Shown here piece by piece: positions 25,078-36,369 of a stretch of 64,000 nucleotides of DNA (position 1 is the stretch's first letter; the number at the start of each line of letters is the position of its first letter). A model generated the notes under the pieces. That model saw only the letters and a program-made list of their open reading frames with translations, ran no database searches and had not been told where the DNA came from. Both the position numbers and the translations under genes were made by a program. This DNA is from Elysia chlorotica (lineage: Eukaryota > Mollusca > Gastropoda > Plakobranchidae), in assembly GCA_003991915.1 (NCBI GenBank), contig RQTK01001120.1, positions 10,916 to 74,915 on the forward strand. The letters run 5' to 3'.

Positions 25078-25605
25078 AGAGACAGAGAGACAGAAAGAGA
25101 GACAGAAACAGAGCGAAGAGAAGGGAAATCAGAGAATAACAAGTTATTTAATTTACCTCTAAACTGATTTTATTTCTGGTAAGTCTCCTAGGATTAAAGG
25201 GCACTCGAAATAAAAGACGCCAACATAAATAATTTGTCACTGGGAATATTACCCTGCTCACAATCCGCGATAGGGAATCTCGTTAGTTTATCAGGTAATT
25301 GTTACTAATGAGCCAGGAATTAGTCGCGATCAATAACAACAGATTTGCTCTCCATCAAGAAATTAGTGTGACTTATTACGGTTATACTAACCTGGCCAAG
25401 AACTGGATCGAGATATTTCGAGCCAGAAATACACTCATTTACACCGTCTGCTCCTTCGAATAATACCATGCTATTGAGATGCAGACAAGTATACCCGTTG
25501 TCTTGAAAGCCACCTACCCATTGTCTTTTATCATAATTTGTTATCCTCATTATCGTTTCCCCTTTACTTTAGGCTTCTTTATGGGTGTTGTACGAGTTAA
25601 GTCAA

Positions 25606-25659
<54 letters not shown>

Positions 25660-25660
25660 G

Positions 25661-25701
<41 letters not shown>

Positions 25702-27360
25702 ATTTAACTTTATAAATAATTATGTTCTATAACCTCTCTTCTGTAAACCCATGTTTACGAACTAATTATGAATTATTAATTTTTACCAATGTTTAGACCG
25801 CTCTACCAGGAATCATACAGTGAAGGATTTTAATTGTATACTTGTTAAGCTGTTTCTCCTTCATCACGCACAAGAATGGAATGTTCAGTCTCATTGGGGT
25901 TATTGTTACTGTAACCCCTGCCTTTGTATGCAGTCAATACACACAAACATGTTTAGGTTTTGGTTTTTAAAACCAATAATATTTCAGGTCAGTCATTTAA
26001 AAATCAGCAACATGAAATCAACAACACGATGTGATGTTACAATGCGACACTACAAAGTACATTTGGTATAAATTGTTGGGGTAGAAATTTTACATTTTTG
26101 AATAGGATTGTGAAAAAGAGAGGAAAAATAACCAATGCCCATTTTCCATTTGTCGGACAACTATTTTTAAAACAATGCTCTTTAAAAAATCAAATACATA
26201 ATTAAAGAGGACAAGCGCCGTTTCTTCCCCGATATTAAATGTCATCTCGACGTGGTAGACTTTTCTTACTTAAATTCCGACCGGAGAGGTCCAAGAATTC
26301 ATTTGTCCCCACGAGTGCAGCGAGACTCATCTTTATAGATTATGAACTATTACATATAATTATTTCTATTCTTGTTCTCTTAACAACCATTCCACTTTTG
26401 CTTTTTTCAATAAAGACTGTTCGATATCAAGTGTGTGTGTTTGTGTGTGTGTGTGTTTGTAAATGTGGACGCCTATTTGCGAATGCGTGCGAGTTTTGTA
26501 ATCTGTGAATACACCGTGCATGTATCTGTTTTTATGTGACCAAGCCAAATTCCCCACGTGCACCAATGCAGTAATATCTCATCTTATCTTACATCTCAAT
26601 TTAACGTCAAAGCAGACATAATAGTATTTAGTCCTTTCGGTTGCTGCTTCGCAGATAGAAGCGCAAGATACTCAAGTATTTTTGTTTAATCAACTGTTTA
26701 CATGTACTTATGCTCTAACATATTTCTACGAGAAAATAATGTGAATCAAAAGCAAAACATAAGGAAACGAGGCAATAACAAATAAACAACAATAACTAAA
26801 AAAAGAGTGTTTAATTGTTTTGTCTAAAAGTTAAAAAAACAATTGACAAGACACTGAATTGTGCATAATTTTGCATGAAAAGGGTACCGGTAACAGCAAT
26901 CTCTATTTGATATAATATAGTATTTTTGGGCGAATATTAATTAGAGCGTATATTCTGAATACACATGACACATTATGAACAATGGTATGATTATTCTACC
27001 TCGTGGTTTGTGTTTTCTAACTTAGGAGGCCTTGATTTTCCCCTAACAGCTGGGATGATGAAGAATAGTGCGAAAAAAAACCCACTTTAAATACATTTAC
27101 TTTTTTTTTTAATTGAGAAAAGACCAATGTTGCTATATGCATTCTGAACTAAATGCATGAGTCTAGAAATATTTTGTTTCTGCAATTGACGTTACATTTC
27201 CCAATATTTGTACCCGTAGTTTAAACCACCCTAAAACTGCTGTAAAAAGTTTTTGTGTAGCATACCTCAAAACTCATATGAACTAGTTTTTAAATTTAAG
27301 GACACTGTCTAATCATTATTTCGATTGCAACATCCAAACGTGGGTTACACATTTCTATGC
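25078..27360. other. AT-rich intergenic stretch
   Basis: It holds a (GTCT)n/(CT)n tract at about 25,610-25,699 and short GT runs near 26,430. Nothing coding could be supported; a weak exon-like frame at 25,386-25,530 was rejected. Confidence 0.5.
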
Positions 27361-28275
27361 CGCTGATAAAAGTAGAAACACTGTTGATAAAAGAATACTG
27401 ATGATGAAAGTAGAAACACTGTTGATAAAAGTACAAATCCTGTTAATGAAAGAACACTGTTGATAAAAATACAAACACTGTTAATGAAAAAACACTGTTG
27501 ATAAAAGTAGAAACACTTGATAAAAGAACACTGTTGATAAAAGTAGAAACACTGTTAATGAAAGGACACTGTTGATAAAAGTACACTGTTGATAAAAGAA
27601 CACTGTTGACAAAAGTACACTGTTGAAAAAAGTACACTTTTGAAAAAAGTACACTTTTGATAAAAGTACAAACACACTGGATAAAAGTACAAACACTGTT
27701 GATAAAAGTACAAACACTGTTGATAAAAGTACATTGTTGATAAAAGTACACTATTGATAAAAGTACACTGTTGATAAAAGAGCACACTTGATAAAAGTAC
27801 AAACACTGTTGATAAAGTACAAATACTGTTGATAAAAGCACATTGTTGATAAAAGTAGAAACACTGATGATAAAATTGCAATGTTGATAAAAGTACAGTG
27901 TTGATAAAAGTACAAACACTGATGATAAAAGTACACTGTTGATAAAAGTACATTGTTGATAAAAGTACAAACACTGTGGATGGATAAAAGTACACTGTTG
28001 ATAAAAGTACATCATTGATAAAAGTACAAACACTGATGATAAAAGTACACTGTTGATAAAAGTACAAACACTGTTGATAAAAGTACAAACACTGTTGATA
28101 AAAGTACAAACACTGTTGATAAAAGTACAAACACTGATGATAAAAGTACAAACACTGATGATAAAAGTAAGCTGTTGATAAAAGTACAAACACTGTTGAT
28201 AAAAGTACACTGTTGATAAAAGTACAAACACTGTTGATAAAAGTACAAACACTGATGATAAAAGTACAAACACTG
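27360..28275. repeat. Minisatellite of mixed 17-bp and 21-bp units
   Basis: About 0.9 kb of units built on TGTTGATAAAAGTAC with either ACTG (17-bp unit) or AAACACTG (21-bp unit) between them, in irregular order, plus GATGAT and minor point variants. The minus strand of the unit has no stop in any frame, so frames of up to 276 codons are artefacts. Confidence 0.95.
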
Positions 28276-29331
28276 CCAGCGTTTCGGCCCCGTTACTTTT
28301 GCTAATGGTATTGAAGTTGGTCGCAATGGTATCAGACCTTCGAAGGCGTAATCTGGGAAATGTTCGCTAATCTGAAATAAATTGGCTGCAGGTTTTAATT
28401 AAACTAAACTATTACTGAGCCACCAGTTAGCTACACCGTGAAATCGTCTCTTTTGAATGTATATAAAATAAGACTCCGAGAAATGTAAACATCTAAATTT
28501 GGTTCTAAAGCAATTTAGACTGATTGAATCTTCGTTGGACAATAATAGTCTTTAGTCTTTTAAGCCCTAACAATGTCTGGACTATTTTTTCTGCGCAGAA
28601 TTAGTAAATGCAAAAGCACTCAGATAACAGGGCACTACATTTTCATATCTTTGATGAGTTCAAAATTTCACAAAGAAAATGTGTTCACTCTGTTCTATTC
28701 TTTTTGTATTTATACATATGAAATTATATAGCTATGCACATGAATAAATACACTTTGCAGTATTCTTTAAGCACTAATAAACATTATATAAATAAGAAAA
28801 AAAACAGAAAAAAAAACAAAACAAAACAAAACGGTGGAAGAGTAAAACCGCCAATCTTTACTAACTCTTATGTAAGACTGAGGCAAACTCTCCTAGTCAT
28901 CTTCGATCATAAATACAATACCGGAAACCGTTACCTCAAAATTCATAATTAGTTTGCAGTATCCCAGTGTCTAACTGTCATAATTATTATTCAATTTTTC
29001 TATTTATCCTAATATCTCTGCTACCACATTGCCGTTTTATTTTTAAATCTGACTAATATAACAAAAATCATGCTGTTTTGAATGTCTCAGTTTCTTAATC
29101 ATTCTAACAATTCATTTATCGATACGTTCAATCTTCTTAAAATGTAGAGACTCTGGAAGGTGCATAAAAGACGCATTTACAGAGTTTTCAAGTAAATCTC
29201 GTAGCTCTGAATCGACTGCAGAAGGCAGGTAACAAGGGAAAAAAGGACGTCAGTCAAAATGCTGTCATTAAGAGTAGGCTCCAGCTGATCAATAAAAAAG
29301 ACGAATTTGTTTCTCGCTTGCTGCAGCATTG
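28276..29331. other. AT-rich intergenic stretch
   Basis: No gene or recognisable repeat beyond a short A-rich tract near 28,797-28,830. Confidence 0.5.
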
Positions 29332-29341
29332 CCTGAGAAAC

Positions 29342-29655
29342 AGGGGGTGTTGTTTGCTGCCGGGCGGGCCATCGGCAGGAGAGGGGGGGGGGGGGGGGGG
29401 GGGAGGCGGGGCGAACTGGCTAGAGCGTTGGAGGCCCGCGGTTCAAATCCCACGATCGAAATAGTTTTTTGTCCCTTGTAACTGGTTGGGTCGGTGTCAC
29501 TATAATGTGAACGGCTTGGATAGGAGTCATGGTATCCCCACCTTTTCTCGAGTGTTGCAGCACATAAAATAGTCAGACGTCAGTCTTGGGGCCGGTTAGC
29601 AATTTAGCCTATATAGTGCTGGCGTTGGACGTTAAACGCACTCAACTCAAATCAA
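29342..29655 (+). mobile_element. tRNA-derived SINE with target-site duplication
   Basis: Same family as 17.6 kb: GGCGAACTGGCTAGAGCGTTGG as A-box region, GGTTCAAATCCC as B-box, GGTTGGGTCGGTGTCA and GGCGTTGGACGTTAAAC. The direct repeat CCTGAGAAAC at 29,332-29,341 and 29,656-29,665 is a credible target-site duplication. A run of about 20 G at 29,383-29,403 lies within the 5' part. Confidence 0.85.
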
Positions 29656-29665
29656 CCTGAGAAAC

Positions 29666-30682
29666 GGAGGGAAGTTTGGCGTTACACAGGCATCCAGGTC
29701 GGCCGTAATTTCTGATACGGTCCACCTATCTTATTAATTAGCCAGTGTTGTTTGGTAAGCCACGGCCAATGGGGGAGATAACCCGAGCCAACATTAGCCG
29801 CCCTTGCCTGGAAACCAAGAAAAGACAAAGGCGATTACAGGTAGTGCAAACATTCCGTTTGAGCCTTGATTTGTCAGACGGTTTCTGGAGGTCACACATA
29901 AACAAGTAAGCTGCCTTGTAAACGGCTGAGAAGAGGACAGTTTGATAATTTTCCGCGCTGTCAAACATTGGCAGAGCTGGAATACCAGCCATCACCAGGA
30001 ACAGTTAACCCGTTAATATCGCTTAAGAATAAGAGTCAATTTCACTCGGTTGCACCAGTGTGGTTTTTCTTTCCAAGAGGTTCTTGTAATTATTTTATAA
30101 AGTCTACGTTTCACACCCATACATAAATGTCGACCAAATATAATATCTGCTTAGTCTTATTTGTTTGAAGTGATACATTTGAAATAGTATTGCTGTATTA
30201 GTTTTGAACACATTTTTTTGCCATTCCTATCGTTTTCTTTATTTTTGTCTCATTTATTCCATCTTCTGTTATAAGTTGGCCCAAATATACCAGTACAACT
30301 TTGAACTTGCTCCACTATTTTCCGTCAATAATTTATAAAAGGTTTTTCTTTTTTCTTTAAAATAGCAAGAATTTTTGGTTTCTTAACATTTGTCATATGA
30401 AACAAAAAGAAACTATCGGAACTATCATTCCTAACTCAATAAGTTACCGATGAAACTATTCTATAAACTATCATTCCTAACTCAATGAGTTACCAATGAA
30501 ACTATTCTATAAAGGTGAACTGGAGAATAATTCTCAGATGCACGCCCCGAGAGCAACAAAACTATCCCAAGGGAGTTTCCCTGTTCAGATGGCATTATCT
30601 ATCTAGACCTTATGGGGCTGGCTTTCTTTTTGTTTACGAGCAGGGAAAAACTAATTGCTGCTGCATAAAGCACAGAAAATAT

Positions 30683-30736
<54 letters not shown>

Positions 30737-31880
30737 GCTCTCTCTTTATTTCTCTCCTGAGCTCTCCCAATTATATCCTGTTTCCCCCTCTTTCCGCCCA
30801 AAATCTCCCCATCTCCTTCTCTTTATCCTCACTCTCCTTTCTTTTCATTAAACTGAGAAAAGAGGCAGCCTCCAAATGGAGTTGTTTGAAAGAGCCTGCA
30901 CGGAAGAGCGACACAATGGATTCATAATGTTCATCTCACGATGTAAACTCCAAGTTATTTACGCGACAGACACAATACAAACACACGATTTTTGACCTGT
31001 CTGAGGGACAATTTTTTTGAAAAAAATAAACTTTGCTTATTTTTTCTCTCGCTTAAAAAGCAATCAACAAGTTTTGCTGTAAAGCTTTAAAGTCTCTTCA
31101 TCAGTACCTGTAGAAGTATTTATGTGGGTAAACACAATATGACTAAATCGATATGTAAAGAAGAAGAGTCTATTGAGTTAAATGTCTTAAGAATTTTCTT
31201 TGAGTCAAATTGTATAGAGCAATGTTTGCTAAAATGGCCAAAATAGATCTCATTAAAACCCCCCTTATTTTCTTCTAACCGGTAATTGCTATAACACTGA
31301 CCTAACTAAAGTGATTTTCGACATAAACTAATCAAGCTTTATTGTTAAATATGCAGACAGAAATTGTTACAGGGTAGCTTAGAAATAGTAGTAGTAGTAG
31401 TAGTAGTAATAGTTTTTTGTGCCACCTATAGATCTAAGCACATCATACGGCTTCCACTAAACCATATGTCAGAAGCAATGATTGGATTGTTAAACAGTTC
31501 TAACTCAATGCTGCAGAAGAAGTAGTCAGTTTCCAATTTATAATTTATATTTACAAACTCTGTAATCTGTCTCTCTCGATGGGCTCCCTTAAATTTAAAA
31601 CCTTGCGAAATAACGAACTTGTAGATTTGATTTTGTTTATTTCGTCCAATGATTTTTCATTACTGGATTCAGTATTTTGTTTTTAATTTCTTCTGGTTGT
31701 TTTTCTTGTTCCTTAAAACATTTTACAAGTGTGAATATGCGGCAGAACTAGCCTGATATTATTTTAATGCATACATATATACAGTCTTTTAAAATCAAAA
31801 GCAATGACCTTTGAATTCTTCAGAAATAATTTTAGAGTGAAAAACATTAAGAACAAATTGTGAACAAATTCATATGATGT
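29666..31880. other. Intergenic stretch with microsatellites and a small tandem duplication
   Basis: It contains a 46-bp tandem duplication (30,421 and 30,467), (TC)n at about 30,688-30,745 and (TAG)n at 31,388-31,411. An 85-codon minus-strand frame at 29,738-29,995 has no recognisable domain or splice support. Confidence 0.5.
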
Positions 31881-31881
31881 T

Positions 31882-31887
31882 TTTATT
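31882..31887 (-). terminator. Polyadenylation signal of the lectin gene
   Basis: AATAAA on the minus strand, 66 bases downstream of the lectin stop codon. Confidence 0.6.
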
Positions 31888-31952
31888 TTTCCTTTTTTCA
31901 CAATTTGACTTTCAACATACGCGTCAAAACTCAATACAGAGTTTGGCTGACT

Positions 31953-32411
31953 TCATTCATAATCACGCTCGCAGACAAAGCGGAGTTTATTCAAGCAGGC
32001 AAAATCATTCAACGCTGCCCAATAAGGAAGTAACTGGACGCAATCCTCATCGCCATTCCAGTTGTCGGGATTTTCCCACGCCCAACTGTCCGCCAATATC
32101 GGTTCGCCACTGTTAAAGTAAACAAACGTCCCCTCATTTTTAATGTCATTGGCTCCAATGTAGAAGTTCTCTCCCTTAAAGTCTTTATTTAGAACCTGCG
32201 AGATGTAGTATAATTCTTCAACATCATTCACCTCCAAAAGATAACCTCCGTATCGCCTACATTCGTCATTGGCCTTGCGCAGAATGAACGGTCTTGCAAA
32301 ATCACTAACATAGTAAACTTTGAAGTCGGTGTGTGCGAAAAATATAACAGCTTGCCCGAATGTCAGACAAGTGAGAACAAACAACACGCAGACATTCATA
32401 GTACAGCCCAT
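31953..32411 (-). CDS. Small secreted C-type lectin-domain protein
   Basis: A 152-residue protein in a single coding exon. The chosen ATG at 32,411 follows directly after an acceptor (TTCTTTCTTTACAG), so an untranslated upstream exon is expected. Residues about 5-20 are a signal peptide (VCVLFVLTCLTFGQA). The rest is one C-type lectin fold with all four canonical cysteines, in ANDECRRYGG, EDCVQL, FACLNK and RFVCE. The calcium/sugar site is atypical: ENPDNWNGDEDC puts NPD where EPN or QPD is usual, and the WND motif is LND. Sugar preference therefore cannot be read from the motif. An AATAAA lies 66 bases past the stop (31,882-31,887, minus strand). Probably an extracellular immune or mucus lectin, as such single-domain lectins often are in molluscs; the role is inferred. 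Confidence 0.88.
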   Translation of the reverse strand: MGCTMNVCVLFVLTCLTFGQAVIFFAHTDFKVYYVSDFARPFILRKANDECRRYGGYLLEVNDVEELYYISQVLNKDFKGENFYIGANDIKNEGTFVYFNSGEPILADSWAWENPDNWNGDEDCVQLLPYWAALNDFACLNKLRFVCERDYE

Positions 32412-32413
32412 CT

Positions 32414-33221
32414 GTAAAGAAAGAATGAAGTCTTTGAATTCAAGCAATTTTTTTTTCTTTACTAAATGTTTTACCTCAAAGTTTAGGGTCTCCCATGTCA
32501 AGTCTCTTTAGATTGTTCAAGTGAGCGTTCTTATTTAGTTTATTTATTGACGCTTTCCCTTCAAAAAGCTCAAACTCAAAGCGATCAACAGCAATTTTAA
32601 ACATGATCACAAAAGTGTTAAAAAGAAACATTTACATACACAATTACCTAAAATGACTTTTCAAAAAAGCAAAAGATTGCATAGAAATATAATAAAAGGC
32701 TCTTAAAGTTATACACAAATAGTTGTTATAAATACATGTTGTAAAAATTACAAAAACACTGATATTTAAAACACATTGATATTATTAAACATTGCTATAA
32801 ATCTATCACAGAGTCAGATGTTGTCTTTTAAAAAATCAAGTACTAGAGTTAATTATTCGAATAATAAGGCGTAGGACGAGTTGTAAGATTCCGCGACAAA
32901 GACTTTACGATCCATCAGGCATATCTATGTCAGAATAAACTAGTGATGAATTATAAATCCACTTTCAGTATCTGCATCTATGGGTCTAATTAGAACCAAA
33001 GACGGCATTCTCCTGTGTAGACGAACTGTTGAAAACTAGACTCGAGTGTTCAGAGTTTTCGGATAGAGTAAACCTGGCGATTTATTCGCTTTACAATTTT
33101 ACAATTTAATTACTTTAAAATACACTATATAAAAACATACGCCAGTAGGATTGTATTAGAAACAAGAAGTTAGATAGCAAAAGCAGATGTAGTAGTACAT
33201 GTGGTAGTGGTAGTGGTAGTG

Positions 33222-33312
<91 letters not shown>

Positions 33313-34143
33313 AACTACCAGTTGAAGTGTTGGAGTAGATTAAAAAGCCGTAACTAACATAGTATGAAATTGATCTTGGGCCGACCTTTGTATCCCTGTA
33401 AATGAAAAATCTGGGTCAGTACAATATGAATTATTTGGATACAAGCACAACTGCTTGCTACAACAATGGATAGTTAATTTATTTGAGAACGGATAGCAGT
33501 CTTCGTTATGCCAAAATGGATAGGATATTAAGCAACAGCCATTTCATATTTAATGAATTTTGTGTTCTTGTTAGCTTTATCACTGATAGATCCCTGATTA
33601 CAAAAGATTCTACCAATCAGACTGGGAGAAATGTTGTATAATGTTTATCAACGTATTTAAAATATTTTCAACGTATCCTTAGACTATTTAACAATAAACG
33701 GAAACGACATAGAGACGAGTATTGACATTGCTGTTCGCAATCTATATGGTTTAGAATATCTAATAAGATTTGTTTTCGGGGTTGTTGTCAGAAAAATAAC
33801 AATATTATAAGCATTAACTAGGTTAATAAATTTTGCTCTCCTTAAAATGAGAACAGAACACCAACTGATGAAACTACTTCATTAGCCCTATCTACTTTTT
33901 TAATTTTGAAGATGGTAAATTAGGACAGTAAGGTAAACAGCAATACAGCAGCACGTTTTCTGTAATGATTATCATAACGAGGTGGGACAGCAAGGGTCTT
34001 GTTGCTAACGAAGCTCACCTGTTGATAGTTACTCACTGCCTGGTGTAAGATTAATTTGTCCCGGACCAAAGCTGGTGAGCCGGGAACTTGCATTCCTCTG
34101 GTCAAGGCAGTGTGACCACTGGTTCTGGCTTTCCTGCCCTGTG
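32414..34143. other. Upstream flank of the lectin gene, AT-rich
   Basis: The 5' untranslated exon and promoter of the lectin should lie here; I could not place them. A (GTA)n tract of about 108 bases is at 33,205-33,312. Confidence 0.5.
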
Positions 34144-34404
34144 TCATGGAGCGAACCAACTCAATTGATGTAGCGTCGGGCTTCCAATCGAGAGGTCTCT
34201 GGTTCAAAATTACGATCGGTCTAAAAGGCATTTGTCCGATTTAAAACCTCTAATGATTATGTTAATGCTCATGTAATCTGACTGGCTGAGAGTGGAGTCC
34301 AGTTCTCCACGCACTGTCTCGTGTCACATGAAATGGTCCGACGTAAGTGTTAATAAAGTCCATATACATCGCAGTCGATGGAGGATAAACAACAAAATAA
34401 ATAA
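34144..34404 (+). mobile_element. Diverged SINE copy
   Basis: GGAGCGAACCAACT and GGTCTCTGGTTCAAAATTACG match the SINE head, and CACTGTCTCGTGTCACATGAAAT and GGTCCGACG match its body. It ends in an AAATAAATAAA tail. More diverged than the 29.4-kb copy. Confidence 0.6.
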
Positions 34405-36247
34405 ATCTGCGCACTCTCTAAGTGACAGTAACTAAAACTTGTTAGACTTTAGTCTTATGACTAATCACCATAATCCCCCAAGGAACGCAAGGGATGATAA
34501 AGAGTGAAAGATATATTTGTGTGTCTTTAGAGAAAGAGCAACAGACAGACAAACAGGCAGAGAGAGACAGTATATGTAAGACAGAGATAGAGAGAGAAAG
34601 ACGTTCCCTTCCCACAAAGTACCATGTACTAAGATTGTTAATAAGCGTACGAGATGAGAAATCTCTTCTATATACGAGTACGTTGAGGATTTTTGCTTTG
34701 ATTTTTGCTCCGTTCTCGTCTCTGATTTTTTTCAGTCGCAAAAAATCAACAATAACAATAGCCAACTACCGATCTTTGTTTAAAAACAAATCGCAGGTGA
34801 TCTTAAAATAGTCGAATGCTTTTGCGATGAACTCTAAACTTCCTTCTCGGGTGGCATAAAAGAGATTAGACCTTGTTACCGGAAGTAAATATTATTAACG
34901 AAAGGTGTTCGTCACAGCTGGGATCGGATACACGCACTGATCTCGCGAGACCTCTGGGAGGATACCTGGCACTAATCGCCAATACGTGGATGCGTTTGCT
35001 CGATTTGAGTCAGAAATTGTAGGTATTTTCCACTGTGGAAAAAGTATGAAGCGTAGCGTTCCAGTAGTATAGACTAGGCTCGCTTCGAGTAACAAGGCGA
35101 TTCGGTTCTGCTGCATCTACAAGTCGAGAGTTAATCCAGTGGTCTGCCTCTTCTAACTTTGATTAAGAGGTAGCATAATTGAAACTTAGTATCAAAATTG
35201 ATCATGCTTATTGTCTTCTTTAGGATCATCCCATACGATTGTATAACTTGAAATGTAACATTATTATTACCACAAAACATGTACATATGTTTTACATAGA
35301 ACAAAATGACTCGACATTCACCGTAGAGGATTTGCTATTAACGCGTAAAATGAAAGCCCGAGTAACATAATATAGTATTCTGATGTCATTAAACGTAGAT
35401 AGCAGGCTTAACCACCTCACAACGCCAAAGTGAGCCGATCCGATGAAAAATTATCACACAATGAGAAGACCTTTTAATAGGCGTTTGACACTAAACGGCT
35501 ACATTTTATTATTGTAGTCTTTTCTCTAACCCCATTGAAAAAAAAAAGAAATAAGGTAAAAACAAAAACGTATACAATAACGAAAAAAACGCTTATCGTA
35601 ATGTCTAAGAGCAACACAGCAGTAGATGTTTGTAGAACATCAAATTGCTAGATTCTATGTTTGTAAATGAATGGATGCAAGATATAACACCTTTAAAAAT
35701 AATTCAAAATAATCTTAAAGTATTAACCTAGAAGTGGATACATGCCGATTCTCGTTTTATAAAATTGCATATAACAGTTAGGTCTACTCCTTTTGTAATC
35801 GAGGCAGTTAATTCCAATCTATTGTGCTGAAATAATAACTGAATTTGTTTCTTTTGCTCATGTCACAGGGACATGTGATAACTTACCATTTATCCCTTAG
35901 TAACTATTTCTTATTCCGACTACGTTAAATAACAAACGAATAAAGAGCACTTAGAGAGATTAATAAATCTACCTTGGCGTGATTTCTCTTCCACATTATC
36001 AGTACTTGTCGTTTTCATCTGTACCATTGTCTCGAAAATTTGAAAATAAATATCTAGTATCCATAAACCATTTCCCACACAATTGGACCAAGCTCTTCTC
36101 ATTCATTGATCTCGTCCCGGAATGAAATGTCATACCGAGATTGCAGTATTATTTCTCTGATATCTCCCTGCAAACCAATTTTTGCTTACAAGGGACAAGT
36201 CCGATCTTTCTCTGTGAAGAATCAACCTCTCTCTCTCCCGCACTCAC

Positions 36248-36281
<34 letters not shown>

Positions 36282-36300
36282 TCTCTCTCTCTCTCTCTCT

Positions 36301-36369
<69 letters not shown>

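Noticed and set aside
25386-25530. Possible minus-strand exon with a cysteine-containing frame and a GGCCAG|GTTAGT donor
   Set aside because: The acceptor has no pyrimidine tract and no neighbouring exon or recognisable domain was found.
27360-28275. CRISPR-like alternation of constant and variable segments
   Set aside because: Both parts are the same few words repeated; there are no unique spacers, and the context is a eukaryotic intergenic region.
27443-28326. Very long minus-strand open frames (up to 276 codons)
   Set aside because: They lie on the 17/21-bp minisatellite, whose minus strand has no stop in any frame. The protein is a repeat of the unit.
29738-29995. 85-codon minus-strand frame in GC-richer DNA
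   Set aside because: No recognisable domain, no splice context; may be unrelated repeat DNA next to a SINE.
34895-35050. Minus-strand frame after CTTTTTCCACAG
   Set aside because: Good acceptor only; no partner exon, no domain, and the frame soon stops.
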